Under the pieces are notes generated by a model. The model had not been told where the DNA came from. It saw nothing but the letters and a program-made list of their open reading frames with translations, and searched no databases. The translations under genes and the position numbers were made by a program. A stretch of DNA of 64,000 nt from Calliopum simillimum (Eukaryota; Arthropoda; Insecta; Diptera; Lauxaniidae): the NCBI GenBank assembly GCA_951812925.1, contig OX638368.1, positions 83,434,909-83,498,908 on the forward strand. Reading direction: 5' to 3'. This document shows, piece after piece, positions 21,336 to 31,692 of the stretch (positions are counted from its first letter, which is position 1; the number at the start of each line of letters is the position of its first letter).

Positions 21336-22786
21336 TTTTTTAGAAAATTAGCAAGAAATAAAAATAGGGAAAGTAATTTTCAATGCAAATTTTGATGCTT
21401 AATCTAAATCTGGCCTCAGAATTGGTATATCTTGCATGGTTTTTGAAAAATCCTACACAGAGCGAAAACTGATCCCTAAAAATAAGAAGTTTGTCGTATT
21501 AACGTAGTAAACAATATGAATTTTCCATAAAGAAATCTCATTGACTTTACTTAAAAAATCTTCTCAAAGAATTTCACATCATTTCTATATGGAACACAAC
21601 ATAGAATGATGTATGTAAGTAATGTGGCGAACTTATTAATTTCTAGTTTCAAAGAGCAAATAGTATAAATTTTTATTTTTTTGATTTGACGGACTTACTT
21701 ATTAATTTATTTGGATGGAGAATGACGTACGAATTTAGACAGGGAATAAAAACCAATTTTTGTTATGGAATTTCAATTTATTCGTACAGAATTATATATG
21801 ATCGAGCAAGCTGCATTTGCACATTAAAAAGTGTTTAGGAAGCGTACGGAAAATCTGGTGACCGAATTATAATCACATAAAATAGAAGAAAAGTGAGAAG
21901 ATACCTCTATGGTTTTCACCTAAAAAGTAAGTCACATCAAAACCATATAGAAATCTCCAAAAATAACTTTTACCATGAAAATTTTATGATATTAAGAAAA
22001 AATTTTATTGTTTTTCAAGAAGATTTCTCATAACGCTAAGACGATTTTCACATAATCTTAATAGAATGAAATAATTTTTTCAAGCAGAAATCGTATTGGA
22101 AACAATGAGATTTCTTCTTAATATTATGACTTTTTCATATAAATGTCAACAGAAATTTTAAGAAAATGTTCTCAATGATTTTGATCTGAATTTCTTTTTG
22201 GATGAAAACCATAGAGATATCTTCTTACTTTTCTTTTGTTTTATGTGGTCGTTTTGGCTCTGTGTAACCTAAAAGTTTGGTTTATCGAGATTTTTGACGT
22301 TATATAACAGAACAAGAAAATCCTTAGTCACAAAATCTGATAGTGCAGCTTCATGGTTTAGCCTTTTTCTTCAAAACTCATTTGATATTATATCGATATC
22401 TTTTTTCTTCTTCGAAATATCGTAAACTGAAATAACGATGAACCGTAGGTGTTTGCTTTTTTTCACCTTTTTAGGCCAGAATAATTCCAAGAAGAAAAAA
22501 TAAACAAAATTTAAACTGGGTAAAGTAAAAGAATAAGGCTTCAATAACCTTATAAGATTTTATGGCTAAGAATTTTCTTGTTATATTATATAACCTCAAA
22601 TGTATCAAAAAAAAAAATAATAACTACAAAAATCTCAAAAAACCAAAATTTTAGGTTAGGATTTCTCAAAAACGATACAAGGTATAGAAACTCTGAGCTT
22701 GGGTACGGATTCAGCATTAAAATGTTCATGGAAAATTAATTTTTTTGTTTTGTTTGTTGCTGCTTTTCTAAAAAAAAAAAAAACCC
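21336..22786. mobile_element. Foldback element carrying a nested insertion
   Basis: The left arm (about 21336-21455) and the right arm (about 22640-22786) are inverted: TGCTTAATCTAAATCTGGCC and TTTTTGAAAAATCC in the left have partners GGTACGGATTCAGCATTAAA and GGATTTCTCAAAAA in the right. An 809 bp element (21456-22264) sits in the left arm. The arm phrase is the one shared with the other foldbacks of the window. Confidence 0.65.
21456..22264. mobile_element. 809 bp TA-flanked non-autonomous element
   Basis: Ends CACAGAGCGAAAAC and complement GTTTTGGCTCTGTG are flanked by TA on both sides (21454-21455, 22265-22266). Taking it out together with one TA leaves AAATCCTAACCTAAAA, and the opposite arm of the host foldback (near 22645) carries exactly this uninterrupted sequence in inverted orientation, which confirms the insertion limits. 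A second inverted pair (ACCTCTATGGTTTTCA near 21905, TGAAAACCATAGAGAT near 22203) forms the right half. No transposase. A fragment of the same family lies at 25278-25460. Confidence 0.85.
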
Positions 22787-23489
22787 ACATCGCTATCATA
22801 AGTTTCGGCGATCACAAAACAATTTCCAGTAGCTACTCTTGCTTTGCGGACTGTCACAATATAGAACTCAAGAAAAATCACAAGGCTCTTTTGGTATGGT
22901 TAAGTTAAAAAAAAGCATATACAGTTGAAATTGGTAGAGAAGAAAATTTTGCGTTTTCTATTTAAATAGATATCCATGACGTAAGACTAAGTTTAATTTG
23001 TACGCGAGAGAGATAAATTTTTAAACCCATCTTTATTCGATTAATGCTAATTAAAATTAATTCTTTTCCAACTGAAGGCCAACTGGTCTATACTCGTAGA
23101 GTGCACATTATAAAACTGCACAACAGATGTGGCATGTACTTATATGTTTCTTTTTTAAAAATAAAGTTTCAATGAAACCAAAAATTTTAAAGAAAATTGA
23201 GTATTTTTATATATTCGTACATATACTTATGTTCATAAGTATTTAGAAGTGTCGTCTTAAGTTCAGAATATCGAAAAATGTTGTTGAAGATTAGTTACAT
23301 CCACAAAAATCAATCTGGTTTTAGCAAGAGCATTGGAGAATATACATATTTTCCGTTATGCGTGGAAATATTTTTCAAGGTACAATTAAACTAATAGTGG
23401 TTTTCCACCGCAGCCTTATGTGGTGGTATTCGGAGGTCTATAAAGTGAGCTAAACAAGTGTAACGAATTTCAATGTTTTTGGGTTGGAA
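22787..23489. other. Noncoding stretch
   Basis: AT-rich; nothing recognised. Confidence 0.35.
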
Positions 23490-24010
23490 ATTTTTAGCTA
23501 TTTTCGAGCTTTCCAACAGTAATTTCGAGCTGTCTGGGAAATTTTCCATTTTCCGGAAAAGCGGAAAATTGTTTTGCGTAGCATGGTTTATTTTCTCAGC
23601 CAGACGAATCCGCGGGAAGAGTTAGCGATGAAATCTTTTAACGAAGGAACTTCGAGCTAGTTTCGAGCTAATTTTGAGCATTTTCCGGAAAACTCCCAAT
23701 TTTCCCGGAAAATCCGAAAAAAAATTTTTTATGGCTAACTTTATTTTTCAACCAGACGAATCCGCGGGAAGAGTTAGTTTCGAGCTGACCTTCAATGAAG
23801 TGTTCTCCGGAAAACCTTAAATTTCCACCGAAAATCCCAAAAAAAATGTTACGGTGCTTGCTTTATTTTTTCAACCAGACGAACTCAAAAGAATATTTGG
23901 CGATCATATCATTTGACACATGAATTTCGAGCTAGTTTCGAGCTCATCAAAAACGAAAATTGTTTTCCGGAAAACCCCAAACTTTCCCGGAAAATCTCAA
24001 AAAATCTTTT
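23490..24010 (+). repeat. Tandem repeat, about three units of 120-160 bp
   Basis: CCAGACGAATCCGCGGGAAG occurs at about 23601 and 23753, with a decayed version (CCAGACGAACTCAAAAGAAT) at about 23875. Between them TTCGAGCTAGTTTCGAGCT and TTTTCCGGAAAACTCCCAAT-type motifs recur in the same order. The unit contains short inverted motifs (TTTTCCGGAAAA). It may be part of a larger element or a small satellite patch. Confidence 0.65.
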
Positions 24011-25277
24011 TTATGGCGATGCCATGACATTTTCCCCATTTCGTAAATGGGTGTTATGTCCACAAATTATTCGGATAGAACTGGAACCAGAACCAGTACT
24101 TTTTCTTTAGACCTTTGTTATTTGCATTTGAATTACAAAAATAACGTATTTGTATTTTGTATTAAAATACTTAGAATTCCATTACCGATCCCGAATGTTT
24201 TTGACGCGCTGAAAATGTCTCAAAAATCTCTGTTTTGAGACATATGGCGGCATTTCCACGAAATGCTATAATTTATTTCCGACAAACTGCATTGTTACAG
24301 TCTTCCTCATTAAACCTTACCTTTTAACTATTCCATTTGGATGCTTAATTTTTCGATTTATCATCCATTCAATTAAAGATACATACTTACATAATATGTA
24401 TTTTTTTAATATTGGCGTTTCTTCATGAAAGAATGTAAAGATATGGTTAATACACTGTAAAAAGTACCTAATGCAGCTGTGTAAAATTTTATCTTTAAAT
24501 CTCTGATCAATCCATCTCAAAAAAATGTAAGGCATCTTGGATTCGATGATGCTGCTACGTATTTCACCTCATTTCAGTAAAAATAAAATAAAACTTTTTA
24601 ATCCAAATCTTTATGAAAGAGGGGGTTTGTATTTGTCAAATGCAATTTGTTGCATGATATATGCAATTTTTGTTTATTGCTCCACTTAGGCATAAGTGAA
24701 GACCTTTTTGTAAATAATTCAAAAAGAAACAACTTATCTTTATCACATTTGAGTACAAATGCGATTAGATGAACTACATATAGCAATAATAGTGCCTTTG
24801 TTTCAACATTGACACAAATCTATTGCTGTCGCAAAGATGTTGATGTTTTCCCATAATTTATAGTCACATTTATAGGTTCTATTTAAATAAGAGAATATGA
24901 AAAACAAGCTACAATACTTGAATGTTTTTTGATATAAAGGTTTACTTTAAGATGACTATAAATTGTGGGTCAGGGATATTTTTGAAAAAAACAAAAATAT
25001 AATAATAAATAATAATGCAATGATGTGCAGGATCCGGTTGTCATTATCGTGTAATATCTTGAAAGAATACAATAAATTTATATGGGTGAAATTAGCAGCA
25101 AATACTTAATTTTAGTAAATGGCAGCACTCATTTACCTCTAAGTTCGAGGATGTTTACGCATCAAATAATAAGTAGTATCAATACTTACACCAATTACCT
25201 ACACGTTACAACAAAATTGAAATCTTTAAAAACCCCAAGAGTTTTGAAAAGTGTTGTTATTGAATTTTGATCGACTA
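24011..25277. other. Noncoding stretch
   Basis: AT-rich sequence with no recognised gene; short open frames here lack motifs. Confidence 0.35.
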
Positions 25278-25460
25278 CACTGAGCGAAAAATTACCTCTT
25301 CAGACAAGAAGATTGTCGTATTAAACAATTTTACTATGAATTCTCATTAAAAGTAGTAAACAATATGATATTTCCATAGAGAAATCTCATTGACTTACCT
25401 AGAAAATCTTCTTAAAAATTCGAAAAGAATTTCACATCATTTTAATATGGAATACAGCAA
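25278..25460. mobile_element. Fragment of the 21456-22264 element family
   Basis: CACTGAGCGAAAAATTACC preceded by TA opens a stretch that follows the left half of the 809 bp element closely (GAAGATTGTCGTATTAA, GTAGTAAACAATATGA, GAGAAATCTCATTGACTTAC, GAATTTCACATCATTT). It stops at about 25460 without a right end, at the border of the piggyBac-like relic. Confidence 0.6.
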
Positions 25461-25509
25461 AACAGACAGTTTTACAAATTTTTTAGGCCATACTTTTCAT
25501 GTGAATAAC

Positions 25510-25909
25510 GAAAAAGGTATTGAGAATCCTGAAAAAAGACTCAGGCAATGAAGGATTTTTGAATCTAGACGATCCCACTGATGAAGAACCTGTTTCACTT
25601 TCAAATCTTCTGAAAATGATCGGGAAAATTATGAAATAAGTGCCACTCAATCTGAGGTCCTGAATTGTGAAATTATGTAGTTAATAAAGAGGTGAAGAAA
25701 GAATTGGAGGGATTCGGCATTTCCAGCTTTTGAGTCAGAACTATAGTTTCGAATAAATATATAAAGGGAGCTTTAACTCCTCTGGGTGACCGTATTTAAG
25801 GTCTAGGCCCAAGTGAGTGCTACGTTTGCCGAATTCGTTTTTGTTTTTTGACAGATACTTCACAACAATACCTTTGATCGATGGTCGCAACTGGGACTAT
25901 ATAGTCTAA
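25510..25909 (+). pseudogene. piggyBac-like transposase relic, 5' part
   Basis: The plus strand reads LRILKKDSGNEGF and LDDPTDEEP near 25517-25590, an acidic N-terminal region, then broken frames, then FFDRYFTTIPLID near 25846-25882, which matches the conserved DNxFTS-type block of piggyBac transposases around the second catalytic aspartate. Most of the central transposase between these blocks is deleted. At 25910 the coding sequence is interrupted by the 3.3 kb foldback and it resumes after 29228. piggyBac enzymes excise and insert at TTAA without footprint; this copy is inactive. Assignment rests on motif recognition alone. Confidence 0.55.
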
Positions 25910-28900
25910 GATACGAATAAGGAGAGATTTTCACTCATCTGTTTAATGGATGAAACCTATTTTTTATGAAAGTAAATACGTTTAGAAACATATTGTGAGT
26001 GGGTTGCCTAAAAAAATCCTGGCAAGGCTATGGTTCATTCCATATTGAAAAGTGCATTTTTTTCAAAAAATCCACTCATCTGTTTAATGAAAAAATCATA
26101 TACCAATCGAAAGTTTAGAGCCTCTTCAATATGTAAAAGTAGGGTTGCCTATTTTTTTCCTGGCAAGGCATAGGGTTGCCAGGCTTTAAAAGGTCGGCCA
26201 AATCCACAAATTTTCACTCATCTGTTTAATGAAAAAATTATATACCATTCGAAAGCTTAGAGCCTCTACAATATGTTAAAGTAGGGTTGCCTATTTTTTT
26301 CCTGGCAAGGCATAGGGTTGCCAGGCTTTAAAAGGTCAGTCAATACCACAAATTTGCACTATGCGTTTAAAAAAAAAATGTGTTTAATGGAAAAATTACA
26401 TACCAATCGAAAGTTTAAAGCCTCTACAATACGTTACCGTAGAGTTTCCTATTTTTTCTGGCAAGGCATGGGGTTGCCAGGCTTTAAAAGGTCGGCCAAA
26501 ACCACAAATTTGCACTCATCTCTTTAATGAAACAATTAGATGCCATTCGAAAGCTTAGAGCCTCTACAATATGTTAAAGTAGGGTTGCCTATTTTTTTCC
26601 TGGCAAGGCATAGGGTTGCCAGGCTTTAAAGGTAGGCCAATACAACAAATTTGCACTATGTGTTTTTAAAAAAAATTTGTTTAATGAAAAAATTATATAC
26701 CAATCGAAAGTTTAAAGCCTCTATAGTGTGTTTACGTAGAGTTGTCTATTTTTTTCCTGGCAAGGCATAGGGTTGCCAGGCTTTAAAAAGTTCAATCAAT
26801 ACCACAAATTTGCACTCATCTGTTTAATAAATAAATTTGTGTTAAAATAAAGATAATTTCATTGCGTACACGGTGATACAGGGTTGCTTGTGAAAAACCT
26901 GTTTTAAGCCAGGGTTGCCGAGCTTTAAGAAATGAAATATTGGTACAAATGAAAATGTGCGACAGAGAGATCCGAGCGAACTATTTGGTTAGGATGTATA
27001 CTAGACCTATCGTTAAAATTGAAAATAAAAAAAACCTTGCTCCCAGGGGCTAAAAAGTTTCCTATTGGTGTAAATATCAAGCATAAAAATTTTGGTTCCG
27101 ATCGGAAAATATTTTACAGTGCCGCAAGGCCGTTGAAGGTCGGAAAAACGCTATTTATATGAAAATAAGGAAACAATCAATCCCATCTTTGGAACTATTT
27201 AACATAGGAGGATAAGATTTAGTATTTATATGAAGAACACTTAAGTTAATAGTATCCAATAAAAAAATGGGCTGTGCCACGCCCCGTCCAACCGAAGTTA
27301 GTCGTATCTCTGAAAATATTTGGCTCAGGTAAATGAGGTTTGGTATTTTCCTAATTGGCATTGGGAAAAAAATTTTCAAAAAAACGGGCGGGGCCACGCC
27401 CCCTCATTGAAAAAAAGAACAAATTTGTTATATCTCATCCTCCTATGTCAAATAATTTCAAAGATAGGATTGATTGTTTCCTTATATTCATATAAATAGC
27501 GTTTTTCCGACATTTAACGGCCTGGTGGCACGGTCAAATATGTTCCGACCGGGACCAAATTATTTTTGCATGGTGTCTATATTTAGGAGACCATAATAAG
27601 AACAGAAAAAATTACTGCTTCTATATCAACTAAGTACCTTAAATTGCTTTAACATTTTTACAGTGCCATATCCTGTTCACTTTCCATTACCTGAAATCAA
27701 ATCTTATTCATATGTGTCAAATAGTTTCAGAGATATGACAAATTTGATTTTTCTAGAAGGAGGGGGCGTGACCCCGCCCATTTTTTACCAAGCATTATTT
27801 TTCCCAGTGCCAATTACATATGTACCGAGTCTCATTCCCATGAGTCCGATATTTCCAGAGATACAATAATTTCGGGTCTAGGGGGCGTGGCATCGTCTAT
27901 TTTTTTATTGGATGCAAATAACTTAAGCATAGTTTCAGAGATAGGACTGATTCTTACGATTAAGGCACCATTTTTCCATATAAATAGCGTTTTTTCGACC
28001 TTCAACGGCCTTGCGGCACTGTAAAATATTTTCCGATCGGAACCAAAAATTGTATGCTTGATATTTACACCAATAGGAAACTTTTTAGCCCCTGGGGGCA
28101 AGGTTTTTTTTATTTTCAATTTTAACGATAGGTCTAGTATACATCCTAACCAAATAGTTCGCGCGGATCTCTCTGTCGCACATTTTCATTTGTACCAATA
28201 TTTAATTTCTTAAAGCTCGGCAACCCTGGCTTAAAACAGGTTTTTCAAAAGCAACCCTGAATCACCGTGTTCGCAATGAAATTATCTTTATTTTAACACA
28301 AAATTTATTTATTAAACAGATGAGTGCAAATTTGTGGTATTGACTGACCTTTTAAAGCCTGGCAACCCTATGCCTTCCAGGAAAAAAATAGACAACTCTA
28401 CGTAAACACATTGTAGAGGCTTTAAACTTTCGATTGGTATATAATTTTTTCATTAAACAAAGTTTTTTTAAAAACACAAATGCAAATTTGTGGTATTGTC
28501 CTACCTTTAAAGCCTGGCAACCCTATGCCTTGCCAGGAAAAAAATAGGCAACCCTACTTTAACATATTGTAGAGGCTCTAAGCTTTCGAATGGCATCTAA
28601 TTTTTTCATTAAACAGATGAGTGCAAATTTGTGGTTTTGGCCGACCTTTTAAAGCCTGGCAACCCTATGCCTTGCCAGAAAAAATAGGAAACTCTACGTT
28701 AACATATTGTAGAGGCTTTAAACTTTCGATTGGTATATAATTTTTCCATTAAACACATTTTTTTTTTTAAACGCATAGTGCAAATTTGTGGTATTGACTG
28801 ACCTTTTAATGCCTGGCAACCCTATGCCTTGCCAGGAAAAAAATAGGCAACCCTACTTTAACATATTGTAGAGGCTCTAATCTTTCGAATGGTATATAAT

Positions 28901-29228
28901 TTTTTCATTAAACAGATGAGTGGAAATTTGTGGTTTTGACCGACCTTTTAAAGCCTGGCAACCCTATGCCTTGCCAGGAAAAAAATAGGCAACCCTACTT
29001 TTACATATTGAAGAGGCTCTAAACTTTCGAATGGCATATGATTTTTTCATTAAACAGATGAGTGGATTTTTTGAAAAAAATGCACTTTTCAATATGGAAT
29101 GAACCATAGCCTTGCCAGGATTTTTTTAGGCAACCCACTCACAATATGTTTCTAAACGTATTTACTTTCATTAAAAATAGGTTTCATCCATTAAACAGAT
29201 GAGTGAAAATCTCTCCTTATTCGTATCT
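25910..29228. mobile_element. 3.3 kb compound foldback with tandem-repeat arms
   Basis: The outer ends GATACGAATAAGGAGAGATT (25910) and the complement ending at 29228 are inverted copies. The left arm runs to about 27180, the right arm from about 27966, giving arms near 1.26 kb with a spacer near 785 bp. The outer part of each arm is an array of about six units of 140-160 bp containing CACTCATCTGTTTAATG, GAAAGCTTAGAGCCTCTA and GGCATAGGGTTGCCAGGC. Unit starts at left are near 25933, 26073, 26216, 26357, 26513, 26653 and 26813. The inner part (CTATCGTTAAAATTGAAAAT, GGTTCCGATCGGAAAATA) is unique within each arm, and a third, diverged copy of it stands in the spacer near 27440-27590. There is no coding sequence. 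Long inverted arms with internal tandem units recall Foldback/Galileo elements of Drosophila; relationship not shown. Confidence 0.85.
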
Positions 29229-29790
29229 CCTACTAATACAACTAAAGGCCAACAAAAAAATGAAACGTTACGAATCTCCTGTCGCAAGGTGGTCCAAGGG
29301 AGAAAAACGTAAAGTAGAAGTTACATGTCCTCTGGTTGTGAAAAAATACAACACGAATATTCATTGCGACCAAATGCAACAACACTCATGAAATCAAATA
29401 AATGGACTTCAAAAGTGGCCCTACAGTTCATCAACCTAGACGTTGTCAACAATTGGATGATACATACAAGACTGCATAGCTACAAGTGTCCCAAAAATTG
29501 GTTAAGGATTTACTGTATTTCCGAATGCATATTGCAGAAGCCCTTCTGCCAAGGATCAAAAGATCTGTAGATAGTACAGAAGATCTAAAAATCTAAATTC
29601 CAGTACCATTCAACAATGTTTCTCTTTGCCGGGAGCAAACAAGATATTTGATTTGAAAGAGCATTGGCCAGTTACTGAGTGTATCGTTTAAAAATGGACC
29701 AAGCCGAATGCGACCACGATGTGAAAAATGCAACTTCTACAAATGTATTACCTCAGAAAAATCCTGATTTAAATTATTTCATATAGAAAA
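29229..29790 (+). pseudogene. piggyBac-like transposase relic, 3' part
   Basis: The continuation after the foldback reads KRYESPVARWSKGEKRKVEV and CPLVVKKYNTNIHCDQM (29260-29385), matching the block before the conserved YNxxMGGVD motif of piggyBac transposases, here with the MGGVD part decayed. Further on, LQFINLDVVNNWMIH, FRMHIAEALLPRIKR (near 29519-29562) and RPRCEKCNFYKC (near 29710-29745) correspond to the C-terminal helix region and the cysteine-rich C-terminal finger. Frames change at least three times. The order and strand match the 5' part at 25510-25909. Confidence 0.6.
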
Positions 29791-30261
29791 CTAATTTTTA
29801 ATTTATATAGAAGTAATGGATTTATATTAAAATTAATATATTTTTTTGAAAAAATTTAAAGAGCATGAATTAAAACAATAAAATAAAAATTTGCATTTTT
29901 ATACCATTTAAATACCAAACCATATGTGTGGGTCCTCTATCAGGAATCCTGTAAAGGATACCCCAAATCTGCTTTCATTTTTATAATAACAATACCCTAA
30001 GCAACTTGTGGTGCAAAAACTTTTAAAATTCCGACAACTTTTAAACTTGCCGGTATTGAAAGGGATAGAATGATTTAAGTAACATGAGGAAATTATTGAT
30101 ATCTAGTTTTAAAGAGTAAGGGCCAATTTCACAATGTTCCGTTAAGATTTAACTGGAATTTTAACTGGCACTTTGATATAAAATTGCATACAAAATTTTT
30201 ATTTATCTGAAAGTTACATTTCAACTGAACATTGTGAAAACGGCCCTACATCGTATAATTT
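29791..30261. other. Noncoding stretch
   Basis: AT-rich DNA, nothing recognised. The segment at 30121-30250 (CACAATGTTCCGTTAAGATT and a loose inverted partner TGAACATTGTGAAAAC) may be a small foldback. Confidence 0.35.
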
Positions 30262-30950
30262 TTATACCCTACACCCAGGCTATATTCACTTTGTCCTTCC
30301 GTTTGTAACGCAGAGAAGGAAGCGTGGCAGATATAGAAAAGTATATATATTCTTGATCAGCGTCACCTCCTGAGTCGATATAGCCATGTCCGTCTGTCTG
30401 GCTGGCTGGCTGTGCGTGGAAATATTTTTTACGGGAAAACTAACCATAATAATTCAATGAAATGCAATGCGTTGACTTTATTGTAAAAGTTAGCGAGTGG
30501 GATTGAAAATGAGCGAAATCGGTCAACGTACACGCCTGCCGCCCATACAAAAAACATATTCAAAATTCAACTTTAAGAGTATTTTTTACAACAATTCAAC
30601 CAAAATACACTTAAATACTACGAATTATTAGTGCGAGCTCTGAGAAAAAAATGGGCGGATTCAGACAAGAGGGCGTGGCACCTTTCATATAGGCAAAAGC
30701 TTTAAAACGCTTTGCTAAAAGCGTTTTTTGAGATAATCAAAGTAAATTTTACTCAGATAATAAACACTATAAATGCAAGCTCTCAACAAAAACTGGGTGA
30801 AATCGGACAAGAGGGCGTGGCACCACCCATATAAGCAAAAGCTTCGAAACGCCACACTAAAAAGAGTTTTTTGCGATAATCTAACTAAATTTCACTCAAA
30901 TACTGAAGACTATAAGTGCACGCTTTGAGCAAAAACTTGTATACAACTTT
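30262..30950 (+). repeat. mini-me-like repeat followed by gcgtggcac tandem units
   Basis: Positions 30262-30420 hold TATACCCTACACCCAG, AACGCAGAGAAGGAAGCGTG, AGTATATATATTCTTGATCA and GAGTCGATATAGCCATGTCC with a CTGG-rich tail, the layout of mini-me type interspersed repeats of flies. Downstream, 30530-30930 contains about three units of 125-130 bp with CAAGAGGGCGTGGCACC, CCATATAAGCAAAAGCTTC and AATTTCACTCAAATACTG. The same units recur at 55600-55940 and, decayed, at 1215-1420, 27270, 27770, 40570, 56700-57130 and 58960-60560. Confidence 0.7.
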
Positions 30951-31208
30951 TGATTTGTGATTTTCTTAAATGGTATCTTATTTGTTTAACAGATATAAAG
31001 ACTATGATATAAAAAAGCAAAATGATTTTAAAAATTTTTTTTTTTTCTTGTATAAATCTGCATTTGATTTTAATTTTTTTTTTTTTTTTTTCATTTTTTC
31101 GAAAAAAAATAATTTTTTTTTAGAAATCAATTTATTTTGCCGAAACTAACAAACCAACCAAAAAGCGAAGTGAATATTATTTGTAGGTGATTTAATTACC
31201 TTTAATAT

Positions 31209-31681
31209 TGTTACGAAATTTCCTGTCTCTATGACGATAATTTCACTTTCTTACTGTTTTCTGAGTTCGATCACTGGATTGTGTAGCAATCAAAAACACA
31301 CACTTTATTTATTTATAAAATGGTTTATTTAAATCACAAATGTTTATTTTCACACGGTACAATTGTTTATTTCACTATTTGTTACATTCAAAATCTAATA
31401 TTACAATTAGCACTTTATTTACTTTCACTGGCACTGTGTGTACAACTCTTTCACTTTATTGCTTAAAATCAACTGTGTTGCAACTCTCATGAACAGCTCC
31501 TTTTATACCCGGATGAACGTTCTAGAATTTCATTAGCGAAACATCTGCCAACATCTCGTTGATTCCTTCGGCTAATAGTTTCTTGACAGAACTTAGCATC
31601 ACTGTCAAGTACTTTCGTGACGTCACTGGTTTTATCTCGAAATGTCGTGAAGTTTCTTTTCATGTGTTATTTTTCGTCACA
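31209..31681 (-). repeat. 3' LTR of the Gypsy element
   Basis: In element orientation (minus) the repeat starts TGTGACGAAAAATAACAC at 31681 and ends ATTTCGTAACA at 31209, so it has the TG...CA ends of an LTR and is 473 bp long. Immediately upstream in element sense is a purine-rich tract (AAGAGGAGGGCAG, 31682-31694), the plus-strand primer site. A TATAAAAG box is present near 31503 and AATAAA-like signals follow. No second copy of this sequence is present at the 5' end of the element. Confidence 0.85.
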
Positions 31682-31692
31682 CTGCCCTCCTC

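Noticed and set aside
25933..29205. CRISPR-like array because of regularly spaced repeats
   Set aside because: Units are 140-160 bp without unique spacers and are arranged as inverted arms in a eukaryotic foldback.
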